In this document: positions 1-6,089 of the stretch, piece after piece
Position numbering within the stretch: the first letter of the stretch is position 1
Layout of the letters: each line of letters opens with the position of its first letter
DNA from: Elusimicrobiota bacterium
Lineage (GTDB): Bacteria; Elusimicrobiota; Elusimicrobia; JACQJN01
Assembly (NCBI GenBank): GCA_016205045.1
Contig: JACQJM010000137.1
Span: forward strand, 1 to 6,089
Reading direction: 5' to 3'
Length of the DNA: 6,089 bases
The notes under the pieces: generated by a model
The model's database searches: none
Told to the model about the DNA's origin: nothing
The model's input: the letters and a program-made list of their open reading frames with translations, nothing else
Position numbers and translations under genes: made by a program

Positions 1-237
1 ATTCCTTCCCTCGTCTTGCTGGATCTGAAGATTCCAGGAATTGATGGACTGAGAGTCTGCCAAATGATTCGGAAGGACGAGAATTTGAAAAAAATTAAGA
101 TTCTGGCGATTTCGGGCAATGCCGTGGAGGAGGCGAGGAAACAGATTCTGGCAGCGGGGGCCAACGATTTTTTGGCCAAGCCCTTTGGGATAGATGAGTT
201 GTCCGCGAAGTTGGAAAAATTGATCCCGCGATCTTGA
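1..237 (+). CDS. Response regulator receiver domain, C-terminal part (5' end outside window)
   Basis: The frame is open from the first base, so the gene starts upstream; a TTG at 16 is inside the domain and is not a credible start. The 78 visible codons cover the second half of a CheY-like receiver. The phosphoacceptor Asp is codon 8 in LLDLKIPGIDG, the switch Ser is codon 38 in LAISGNA, and the conserved Lys is codon 60 in FLAKPF. The protein ends about 18 residues after that Lys, so nothing follows the receiver. It is either a stand-alone CheY/Spo0F-like regulator or the last domain of a larger hybrid kinase; the visible part cannot separate these. By family knowledge it accepts a phosphoryl group from a histidine kinase in the cytoplasm. 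The kinase gene begins 10 nt downstream and is a plausible partner by context only. Domain call is firm, whole-protein architecture unknown. Confidence 0.93.
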   Translation: MPSLVLLDLKIPGIDGLRVCQMIRKDENLKKIKILAISGNAVEEARKQILAAGANDFLAKPFGIDELSAKLEKLIPRS

Positions 238-247
238 ATAGATCACT

Positions 248-1855
248 ATGACAAACAATTCTGCCGATCTTTTAGTGGTGGATGATGAACAGGAAATCCG
301 CGATCTTCTTTCCTATACCTTGGTGGCTCACGGTTATCGTGTGACTACCGCCGCAAACGGTCAAGAAGCGTTGGAGAAATTAAAACACTCTAAGTTCCAG
401 CTTGTCATCAGTGATATAAGCATGCCTAATATGAGCGGAATAGAGGTTTTAGAAGCCATAAAAAAGATTGATCCAGAGATAGAAGTGATTTTGGCTACAG
501 GGTATGGAACCATAGAGACCGCCGTGTCCGCGATGAAGAAGGGGGCGTTCGATTTTATTCAGAAACCCTTTCAACCGCATGAAATTTTAATTGTGGTGGA
601 AAAAGCCCTGGAGGCTAAAGATCTTAAATCTCTTTTGACTATTTATGAATCCAGCAAGGCTGTGTTTCGATCGGTTAAATTAGAAAGATTATTACCCGTG
701 GTGGTTCAGCTTACTCAGCAGATGTTGAAAGCCGACGATCTCTCGGTGATGTTAATGGAGAAAGGAGAATTGAGAGTATTGGCATCCCATGGCCTGGATT
801 CAAAAGAGAGAGAGCAGGCCAGGCTCTGCTTAGGAGAAAGGGTGGCGGGAAAGGTGGCGGCCCAACAAGAGCCCATGATCATCCAAGGACCCATCGAAAA
901 CGATTCACGCTTTGCTGGAGTTTCTCATTTGCGGGAAATCAAATCATCGATCGTGTACCCATTGATTATTGAAGGTGAAATGCTGGGTGTTTTAAATGCC
1001 AACCGCACTATCCAGAAACAACTCTTTACCTCTTCGGATTTGCGTAATGCCACCATTTTCAGCTCTCAAATTGCTCAGGCCATTTATAACGCTAGGCTTT
1101 ACCAAAACTTGGAGAATAAAATTCACGAACTCAAACAGATTCAAGATCAACTTATACATCAAGAAAAATTAGCGGGAATCGGTCAGCTGGCGGCGGGAGT
1201 CGCCCATGAACTCAATAATCCACTGACAGGCATTATGGGATTCTGCCAACTTTTACTGCAAGGGGATAGCCTTACTTCGCAGCAGAGAGAAGATTTAGAA
1301 AATATCGCAAAAGAAAGTGGACGCTGCCGTGACATCATTCAGAATCTTCTTCGGTTTGCTCGTCACAAAGAAGTTAAAAGGGTGCCTCTATCGGTAATCC
1401 CTTTATTGGAGGAGGCCCTAAAATTAGTCCAGTATGACTTAACCAGTTCTGGTATTGAGATTATTAGGGAATATGCAGATTCTTTACCCTCCATATTGGG
1501 AGACGCTTCTCAGCTGCGCCACGTATTTTTGAATATTTTGATGAACGCCGCGCAGGCGATGCAAGATAAAAGACCTGGAAAATTGACTGTCCGGGCGCAT
1601 CCCTCATCCAATCACGTTGTGTTTGTTTTTGAAGATACAGGCTGCGGTATTTCCAAGGCCAATTTGGGAAGGGTCTTTGAACCTTTTTTCACTACCAAAC
1701 CTATAGGCAAAGGAACTGGATTGGGGCTTTCCATTTCTTATGGGATTGTCCAGCAGCACCAGGGAAGCATCAAAATCGATAGCGAAGAGGGAATAGGCAC
1801 GAAAGTGACTCTGGAGTTACCACGCACTGAACTTAAAGCGCAAAACGAAGGGTGA
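248..1855 (+). CDS. Cytoplasmic hybrid histidine kinase: receiver-GAF-HisKA-HATPase
   Basis: This 535-residue protein is an ATP-dependent sensor histidine kinase with an N-terminal receiver. Receiver, about 5-122: acidic pair D12/D13, phosphoacceptor D56 (SDISMP), T84 (LATGYG), K106 (QKPF). GAF domain, about 138-283, ends with a typical helix (SQIAQAIYNARLYQ) that runs into a predicted coiled coil at about 284-310. HisKA: H320 in AGVAHELNNPL, the NtrB/ZraS-like H-box. HATPase: N-box N429/N433 (LNILMNAAQAM), G1 D463-G467 (DTGCG), F-box 477-481 (FEPFF), G2 487-493 (GKGTGLG). All catalytic motifs look intact. There is no signal peptide or membrane segment, so it should sense a cytoplasmic ligand or be switched by phosphorylation of its own receiver; the GAF ligand cannot be told. 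An in-frame stop at 239-241 makes ATG 248 the earliest start; no good Shine-Dalgarno is seen. The next gene's start touches its stop, suggesting coupled translation and a common pathway. Confidence 0.96.
   Translation: MTNNSADLLVVDDEQEIRDLLSYTLVAHGYRVTTAANGQEALEKLKHSKFQLVISDISMPNMSGIEVLEAIKKIDPEIEVILATGYGTIETAVSAMKKGAFDFIQKPFQPHEILIVVEKALEAKDLKSLLTIYESSKAVFRSVKLERLLPVVVQLTQQMLKADDLSVMLMEKGELRVLASHGLDSKEREQARLCLGERVAGKVAAQQEPMIIQGPIENDSRFAGVSHLREIKSSIVYPLIIEGEMLGVLNANRTIQKQLFTSSDLRNATIFSSQIAQAIYNARLYQNLENKIHELKQIQDQLIHQEKLAGIGQLAAGVAHELNNPLTGIMGFCQLLLQGDSLTSQQREDLENIAKESGRCRDIIQNLLRFARHKEVKRVPLSVIPLLEEALKLVQYDLTSSGIEIIREYADSLPSILGDASQLRHVFLNILMNAAQAMQDKRPGKLTVRAHPSSNHVVFVFEDTGCGISKANLGRVFEPFFTTKPIGKGTGLGLSISYGIVQQHQGSIKIDSEEGIGTKVTLELPRTELKAQNEG
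1847..1852 (+). promoter_or_regulatory. Ribosome binding site deciding the ATG start at 1858
   Basis: The purine run GAAGGG lies inside the last codons of the kinase gene and ends 5 nt before ATG 1858, a normal spacing. A GTG at 1852 in the same frame would extend the protein by two residues (Met-Thr) but overlaps this run and has no spaced site of its own. ATG 1858 is therefore preferred. The arrangement lets ribosomes finishing the kinase (stop 1853-1855) restart at once. This is inferred from sequence only. Confidence 0.6.
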
Positions 1856-1857
1856 CT

Positions 1858-2781
1858 ATGGCTGAGAATGATAAAAAGGGGACAGTGCTGGTAGTAGATG
1901 ATGAGCCCAGCATCCAAAGTATTTGCAAGAGATTTTTAGATGGTTTGGGGTTTGAGGTGCATACGGCTGAGAATGGGGAAGAAGGCCTGTCTCAAGCCAG
2001 ATCTAAAAATCCTGATTTTATCCTGACGGATATCATGATGCCCGGCTCCATGGATGGGGTGAAATTATTCTATGCAGTAAAAAAGGAATTTCCCTTAATG
2101 GATGTGGCCATCATGACGGCTTATCCAACCCTGGAAACGGCCATTCCTTTGCTCAAGGCGGGCGCCTATGATTATCTCATTAAACCTATTGATCTGGAGC
2201 TTTTAAAAGCCATGGTAGTACGCTGTTTTGAAAAACGACACTTGGCCAAAGAGTTGGGAAAGGAGAAGATTTTACATCAGGTGGTCGAGATAGCCTATTC
2301 TACATTTAAAAAATTAGAGACATCTTCTAGTTTGCCCTCTGCAACTCAGATTTCTCCTGTGGTGACTCCGGAATCAAAGCCCCAAGTTCTGTCGGCCGAA
2401 TTTGGTAAACGAGGGGTATTAATTGTCTCGGAAGACGAACAGTTATCTTCCTCCTTGAAAATCCTGCTGAATAAAAATGGCTATGGAACGGGACAGGTTA
2501 TCGGCGAATCTAAAGCGGTAGAGTTCATTGAGGCTACACCTCCTCAAGCGATTCTTTTGGATCTCAAGGTGGCTCGGGCCGATGGGCATCTCACATTGCT
2601 GAAGCTCAAAAAAAATCCTTCCACGGCTTTTATCCCTGTATTTGTGATCGCTGAAAGAGGATTGTACTCGACCAAGACCTTTCTGAATATTTCAGAGGAT
2701 TGTGAGGTGGTAGCCTATTTGGAGAAGCCAATTCCCATATCCATTTTGGTGCAAAAATTAAAAGAGATTATTCCTGTATGA
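1858..2781 (+). CDS. Tandem receiver protein (REC-REC), second receiver degenerate
   Basis: This 307-residue cytoplasmic protein has two CheY-like receivers and no recognisable output domain. Receiver 1, about 9-125, is canonical: D14/D15, phosphoacceptor D58 (LTDIMMPG), T87 (IMTAYP), K109 (LIKP). It has a Ser inserted in the usual MPGMDG loop (MPGSMDG), and its sequence is NtrC/RpfG-like. A helical, then Ser/Thr/Pro-rich linker spans about 126-184. Receiver 2, about 185-307, keeps D235 (LLDLKV) and K290 (LEKP). However, the first acidic position aligns with Ser191 (IVSEDE), the second with Glu192, and the switch Thr position is Ala265 (VIAERG). Its phosphorylation may be weak or absent, and it may act as a binding or dimerisation unit. 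It may receive phosphate from the kinase encoded directly upstream, with which it is probably co-translated. GTG 1852 is a possible alternative start; ATG 1858 is better placed. The role is inferred; the domain calls are firm. Confidence 0.92.
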   Translation: MAENDKKGTVLVVDDEPSIQSICKRFLDGLGFEVHTAENGEEGLSQARSKNPDFILTDIMMPGSMDGVKLFYAVKKEFPLMDVAIMTAYPTLETAIPLLKAGAYDYLIKPIDLELLKAMVVRCFEKRHLAKELGKEKILHQVVEIAYSTFKKLETSSSLPSATQISPVVTPESKPQVLSAEFGKRGVLIVSEDEQLSSSLKILLNKNGYGTGQVIGESKAVEFIEATPPQAILLDLKVARADGHLTLLKLKKNPSTAFIPVFVIAERGLYSTKTFLNISEDCEVVAYLEKPIPISILVQKLKEIIPV

Positions 2782-2784
2782 GGG
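2780..2784 (+). promoter_or_regulatory. Ribosome binding site for the exported kelch protein gene
   Basis: GAGGG overlaps the stop codon of the tandem-receiver gene and sits 9 nt before ATG 2794. It supports 2794 over ATG 2786, which is only 1 nt away and in another frame that does not read the kelch protein. Only four codons separate the previous stop from ATG 2794, and none of them is a start codon, so no longer form is possible. Confidence 0.6.
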
Positions 2785-2793
2785 TATGGTTTT

Positions 2794-2850
2794 ATGGGAC
2801 AGATTCTCATTTTATTTCTGCTGGTTATCCATCCTTCCGTTCTTTTTGCG
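2794..2850 (+). other. Signal peptide coding segment
   Basis: Residues 1-19 start MGQ, then a hydrophobic run ILILFLLVI, then HPSVLFA before Gly-Asn. The run and the small residue at the likely cleavage site (Ala19) fit Sec-type export. The n-region carries no positive charge apart from the amino terminus and the -3 position is Leu, so the match is imperfect. There is no lipobox Cys, so it is not a lipoprotein signal. Confidence 0.7.
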
Positions 2851-5800
2851 GGCAACACTCTTTCTTTAAATTCTTCTCAGTTCTCCTCGGGAAGTCATTT
2901 AAATACAGGGGTGGCCAGTAGTAGCCTCTCTTTATTGAAAGGATGGAACTTTGCTGGCCAAGCTCCTGTTTCTGCCAGATATCACACGGGATTTGCTTTT
3001 GATGAAATTAGAAAACAGGCCGTCTTATTTGGAGGCCACGATGATGCGGGGAATGTTCTAGGAGACACATGGGTCTGGGATGCCGTTACCGGATGGACCC
3101 AAAAAACACCTATAGGGCCCCCGGCGCCCCGTTATGGGCACGGGTTGGTGTGGATGGGGGATAAGTTTCTTCTTTTTGGAGGGTCTTCCGGCAATGACAC
3201 ATGGACTTACGATATTGTTTCCAATACCTGGACTTTTGTCGGGGCTTCTCCGTCTCCGGCTTCCCGCAATTTTTTTTCCATGGCCTATGATTCGGATCAA
3301 AATAAGGTGGTGGTTTTCGGAGGAGTCAGTGACAATGCCACTTGGATCTATAATGTGGCGGCCTCTAGCTGGTCTCTCTATAGCCTCTCCCCGGCTCCTT
3401 CTGCTCGTTGGGGAACTTCCATGGCCTATGATCCCATTCAGAGGAAGATGATCTTATTTGGAGGCATGGATTGGAATGCTTCTATTCCCTTGCAGGATAC
3501 TTGGTCTTTCGATGTTGCCAATAAGGTTTGGTCTCAGAAAAATCCTCCGAGTAAACCAGAGGCCCGGTCGCAGTCAGCCATGGTGTATGATGCTCGCAAT
3601 GGCCGTCTTTTCCTGTATGGCGGACTTTTAAATTCGGGTTTGGCGGGGGACTCTTGGTTTTACGACGTTTCAGGGGATAAGTGGGCGCAGTATTTTGAGT
3701 TTGACTCGGGTGCTCCCGCGGGCCATTTCGGACATGGAATGATTTATGACATGAACAATGACCAGGCGATGGTCTTTGGAGGAAAACAAGATGTGGCCGT
3801 GCAGAGTGTTTGGAGATATCATTTTCGTTCCAGTGGGACATGGATTTCCGATTCCATCGATGCCTGGAGCGGATTTAGCACCACCGCCCCCATCACCTGG
3901 GATACCTTGAGCACCTTCTTCAGCAGCCAACCTGTCGCCACCGATGTCCTGCTTCAACTTTCCTGTTCGGATGATGGCACCGCCTATGATGCTTTTCGAG
4001 GTCCCGATGGGTCGCCGAATACATTTTACTTGTCTTCAAGCACTCCCCAAGCGATCTGGTCCGGCTGCAGAAGCCATCGTTATTTAAAGCTTAGAGCGCA
4101 ATTGCTGTCCAATGATCCTCCGGGAAGACCGCGTGTTTCTGAGTTCCGGTTTGGTTATGACCGAGCTCCCTATGCCCCCAGCCTATCCTCACCGGGAAAT
4201 CAAAGTCGGATCAATGACAGTACGCCTCTGTTTCGGTGGAATCTCACCTCTGATCAGGACGGGATATTCACCGATTCTCCTCTTTTGTACCAGATTCAGG
4301 TAGATAGCTATTCCCTTTTTTCCGCGCCCATTATCTCTGAGGAAAATATCCCCGCCGGCAGTTCAGATGTCTCTTTTTCCACCGGCACGATTTTGCCGGA
4401 AGGCGTGTGGTACTGGCGAGTTCGGGCGAAGGACCCAGCCGGACTGTATGGTTTCTGGTCCAGCACGTACAGCCTGACGTTGGATACACATACTCCTCCC
4501 AGTGCGGTGACTCAACTGAGCGCTTCCATCGGCTCGGGGAATGGCTCCATTTCTTTGTCTTGGACATTCCCTGGGGACGATAAGGGAAGGGTGGACAACG
4601 GGATGTACCGGATTCGCTTTTCTTCAGTGGCTGCTCTCCTCACGGAAACCGATTGGTCACAGGCTCAGGAGCAGTCCGGCCTGTTCAGCGCCGATCCGGG
4701 GGAAGCCCTGCAAACCTTGGTGACTTCTCTCAAAGATAATTCTACTTACTACTTTGCCGTCAAGACAGAAGACGAGTTGGGCAATCTGTCTCCTCTATCC
4801 ACCGTGAGTCCTTTTGCCCTCACCAACGCTTCTCCTACGGTGGCCCTGGTTTTTCCTGATGGAGGAGAAGTGATTCAAAGAATCATTTCAATTAATTGGA
4901 ATGATTCGGATCCCAACCCGGGAGACACTCAGCTTAAAGCTTTGAATCTTTCCACAGATGGGGGAACCAGTTTTTCGGTACTCATTGCCAGCGATCTGCC
5001 CACCGGTACTACGTTCTATGCTTGGGATTCCCGTATGATTCCCAATGGATCGAATTATCGCATCAGAATTGACGTGGTGGATCAGAGAGGCCTCTCCGCC
5101 AGCGATACTTCGAACGGAAATTTTAGCGTGGACAATATCAATGAAGCCCCTATAGTCCAGTTTAGTACCGCCCCTTCTACAGGAGAGAATATCTCAGGTT
5201 TATTCAATGTCTCCTGGGGCGTGTCCGATCCTAATACTTTAGATACCCACACCTATGATCTCTTGTTGTCCAGTGATTCAGGTAGCACTTTTTCCCATTT
5301 GGTTTCGGGGATCACTCAAACAAGTTACGCCCTCAATACTCGAAACTATCCTAATCTGTCCACATACCGTTTGAAGGTGGTGGCTTTCGATTCGGGGACG
5401 CCTGTCCTGACTGGAACGGCATTCTCCCCTGTATTTTCGATCGTTAACTCTTCTGCCCCGCTCTCTTTTAGATTGCTCAAGCCTCTTCAGGAGGATTTCC
5501 CGACGATTTTTGATCTGAAGTTTGTGTGGGAAGCGGCGGTGGATCCAGAGGGAGACCCAGTCACCTATACTCTAGAGTACTCCACCCGCTCTGATCTGAA
5601 TGGCGCCACGGGTGTAAGCGGGATATCCCAGCCGCAATATACTCCACCCCTTAATTCTCTCGAGATGGATAAAAATTATTTTTGGCAGGTGACGGCTCAG
5701 GATCCTTTTGTAAAAAAGACGAGCAGCACTCAGGAGAGCTTTAGGCTGTCTAAAACTAAAGCAAAAAGTAGTGATGGTTCTCTGCAGGTGGAGGTGCTTT

Positions 5801-6089
5801 CCGCCTTGCCGTCACAGAGTTTTTTGAAATTTGAAAATGCCAATGTTTCCGATCAGGATTTGATGAATCAAGCAGAGTTGGATTCCAAGGCGCAACGATT
5901 ATTCAAACCCTTATCCTATCCCGTATGGCGTTTAAAACTTCAGGATCTAATGGGTTCCGTGTTGCCCAGCGACACTTTAGAGGCGAGGCTCACCTATACG
6001 CTTCCCGATCAGAAGAGTTTGAGTGTCACTGTTTCTGACAAGAGTCTATTGAAAGTGGCTGTTCTCAATGAAGTGCGCGGTCGTTGGGA
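2794..6089 (+). CDS. Large exported kelch-propeller protein with Ig/Fn3-like array (3' end outside window)
   Basis: One uninterrupted frame of 1098 codons continues past the right edge. Residues 1-19 form a hydrophobic signal peptide (cleavage likely after LFA), unusual in lacking Lys or Arg before the core. A Ser-rich spacer follows. Six kelch-type repeats fill about 51-350. A beta-sandwich-like segment (about 352-458) has C391 and C425 and ends in FRFGYD. Then come Fn3/Ig-like modules at about 459-567, 568-677, 679-785, 786-888 and 889-986, and an unassigned tail from about 987. No catalytic motif is seen. Kelch propellers and Fn3/Ig strings usually bind ligands or act as spacers, so a secreted or surface-anchored adhesin, carbohydrate-binding or structural role is inferred. 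Its anchor or secretion signal would lie in the missing C-terminus. The gene starts 12 nt after the receiver gene and is probably co-transcribed. Other possibilities are a secreted enzyme with its catalytic domain still to come, or a protein with an outer-membrane sorting tail. Reading frame is certain; function is open. Confidence 0.93.
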   Translation, partial: MGQILILFLLVIHPSVLFAGNTLSLNSSQFSSGSHLNTGVASSSLSLLKGWNFAGQAPVSARYHTGFAFDEIRKQAVLFGGHDDAGNVLGDTWVWDAVTGWTQKTPIGPPAPRYGHGLVWMGDKFLLFGGSSGNDTWTYDIVSNTWTFVGASPSPASRNFFSMAYDSDQNKVVVFGGVSDNATWIYNVAASSWSLYSLSPAPSARWGTSMAYDPIQRKMILFGGMDWNASIPLQDTWSFDVANKVWSQKNPPSKPEARSQSAMVYDARNGRLFLYGGLLNSGLAGDSWFYDVSGDKWAQYFEFDSGAPAGHFGHGMIYDMNNDQAMVFGGKQDVAVQSVWRYHFRSSGTWISDSIDAWSGFSTTAPITWDTLSTFFSSQPVATDVLLQLSCSDDGTAYDAFRGPDGSPNTFYLSSSTPQAIWSGCRSHRYLKLRAQLLSNDPPGRPRVSEFRFGYDRAPYAPSLSSPGNQSRINDSTPLFRWNLTSDQDGIFTDSPLLYQIQVDSYSLFSAPIISEENIPAGSSDVSFSTGTILPEGVWYWRVRAKDPAGLYGFWSSTYSLTLDTHTPPSAVTQLSASIGSGNGSISLSWTFPGDDKGRVDNGMYRIRFSSVAALLTETDWSQAQEQSGLFSADPGEALQTLVTSLKDNSTYYFAVKTEDELGNLSPLSTVSPFALTNASPTVALVFPDGGEVIQRIISINWNDSDPNPGDTQLKALNLSTDGGTSFSVLIASDLPTGTTFYAWDSRMIPNGSNYRIRIDVVDQRGLSASDTSNGNFSVDNINEAPIVQFSTAPSTGENISGLFNVSWGVSDPNTLDTHTYDLLLSSDSGSTFSHLVSGITQTSYALNTRNYPNLSTYRLKVVAFDSGTPVLTGTAFSPVFSIVNSSAPLSFRLLKPLQEDFPTIFDLKFVWEAAVDPEGDPVTYTLEYSTRSDLNGATGVSGISQPQYTPPLNSLEMDKNYFWQVTAQDPFVKKTSSTQESFRLSKTKAKSSDGSLQVEVLSALPSQSFLKFENANVSDQDLMNQAELDSKAQRLFKPLSYPVWRLKLQDLMGSVLPSDTLEARLTYTLPDQKSLSVTVSDKSLLKVAVLNEVRGRW
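2944..3843 (+). repeat. Six kelch-type repeats forming a beta-propeller
   Basis: Six copies of the pattern R-x(2,3)-H/S-hydrophobic-YD...hhhFGG...D/N-T/S-W-x-Y/F-D...W...P can be read. The Gly-Gly pairs are at residues 80/81, 129/130, 176/177, 223/224, 276/277 and 329/330, a period of 47-53. The first Trp of each copy is at 93, 137, 184, 237, 288 and 340; the second is at 101, 146, 193, 246, 297 and 350. An extra strand-like piece at 51-60 (WNFAGQAPV) resembles the end of a repeat and may close the ring. Six or seven blades are both possible. Confidence 0.88.
3847..4167 (+). other. Beta-sandwich-like segment after the propeller
   Basis: Residues about 352-458 no longer follow the kelch pattern. 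They are rich in alternating hydrophobic and polar residues and carry two cysteines (391 and 425) that could form a disulfide after export. Landmarks are LLQLSCSDDG, a FRGPDGS loop, YLKLRAQL and a closing strand FRFGYD. It is reminiscent of discoidin or concanavalin-like modules that sit beside propellers in secreted proteins, but no family can be named from sequence alone. Confidence 0.45.
4168..5751 (+). repeat. Array of about five Fn3/Ig-like modules
   Basis: Modules of roughly 98-110 residues follow each other from about residue 459 to 986. The first has the SP-N-S-TPLFRW start and WYWRVRAKD strand typical of Fn3-like folds. The second has PPSAVTQLSA, SLSWTFPGDD and STYYFAVKTED, the clearest Fn3 match. 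The third and fourth share an ungapped pattern W-x2-SDPN...LxLSxDxGxxFSxL, with W702 and W808 as first residues. The fifth has W912, VDPEGDPVTYTLEYS and YFWQVTAQD. Boundaries are approximate. Confidence 0.75.

Noticed and set aside
1852..1857. GTG 1852 as the start of the tandem-receiver gene
   Set aside because: It overlaps the purine run that is properly spaced for ATG 1858 and adds only Met-Thr in front of the conserved receiver start.
2786..2788. ATG 2786 as a gene start
   Set aside because: It is one base from the purine-rich site and is in frame 2, which does not encode the signal peptide or the kelch repeats.
2778..2800. Terminator or promoter between the receiver gene and the kelch gene
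   Set aside because: Only 12 bases separate the genes; no inverted repeat with a T-run and no convincing -35/-10 pair could be recognised around the junction.
3058..3300. Reverse-strand open frame of 80 codons
   Set aside because: Lies wholly inside the kelch propeller gene; its translation is Pro/Arg/Lys-rich and low in complexity, as expected from an antisense shadow of Gly- and Pro-rich repeats. No ribosome site or domain was seen.
3134..3451. Forward open frame of 105 codons in frame 2
   Set aside because: Overlaps the kelch frame, which shows clear repeated motifs in frame 1 over the same bases. The hydrophobic look of the product comes from reading Trp/Phe/Gly codons out of frame.
3482..3957. 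Two overlapping reverse-strand open frames
   Set aside because: Both are antisense to well-supported kelch repeats 4-6 and the start of the next segment; they overlap each other and resemble no protein family.
4112..4723. Short open frames on both strands (4112-4303, 4331-4567, 4541-4723)
   Set aside because: All fall inside the uninterrupted frame 1, where Fn3-like motifs are evident. They are short and lack recognisable motifs.

Overview
The window is almost entirely coding on the + strand. It holds four closely packed genes, and the longest non-coding gap is 12 bases. The first three encode soluble two-component signalling proteins and the fourth encodes a very large exported protein that runs off the right edge. 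The style suggests a Gram-negative-type, probably environmental or uncultivated bacterium: a cytoplasmic receiver-GAF-histidine kinase, orphan receivers, and a secreted kelch-propeller protein with a tail of Ig/Fn3-like domains. Hand-counted 60-base samples give roughly 37-58 % GC. No marker gene allows a taxonomic call, so no phylum is claimed.

Layout. Bases 1-237 are the C-terminal end of a receiver domain whose start lies outside the window. Bases 248-1855 encode a 535-residue kinase with the order receiver, GAF, coiled coil, HisKA, HATPase. It has no membrane segment. Bases 1858-2781 encode a 307-residue protein made of two receivers joined by a Ser/Pro-rich linker; the second receiver has lost some canonical active-site residues. 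Bases 2794-6089 are one uninterrupted frame of 1098 codons with no stop. It encodes a signal peptide, six kelch-type repeats (a beta-propeller), a beta-sandwich-like segment with two cysteines, about five Fn3/Ig-like modules and an unassigned tail.

How they may work together. Spacings of 10 nt, 2 nt (with an overlapping alternative start) and 12 nt suggest one transcript. The signalling part has one kinase and four receivers but no visible DNA-binding or enzymatic output domain. It therefore looks like a phosphorelay or protein-interaction module whose output is encoded elsewhere or upstream. Whether the exported protein is functionally tied to this signalling set or is only an adjacent passenger cannot be decided here. 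No RNA genes, CRISPR arrays, mobile elements, promoters or terminators were identified.
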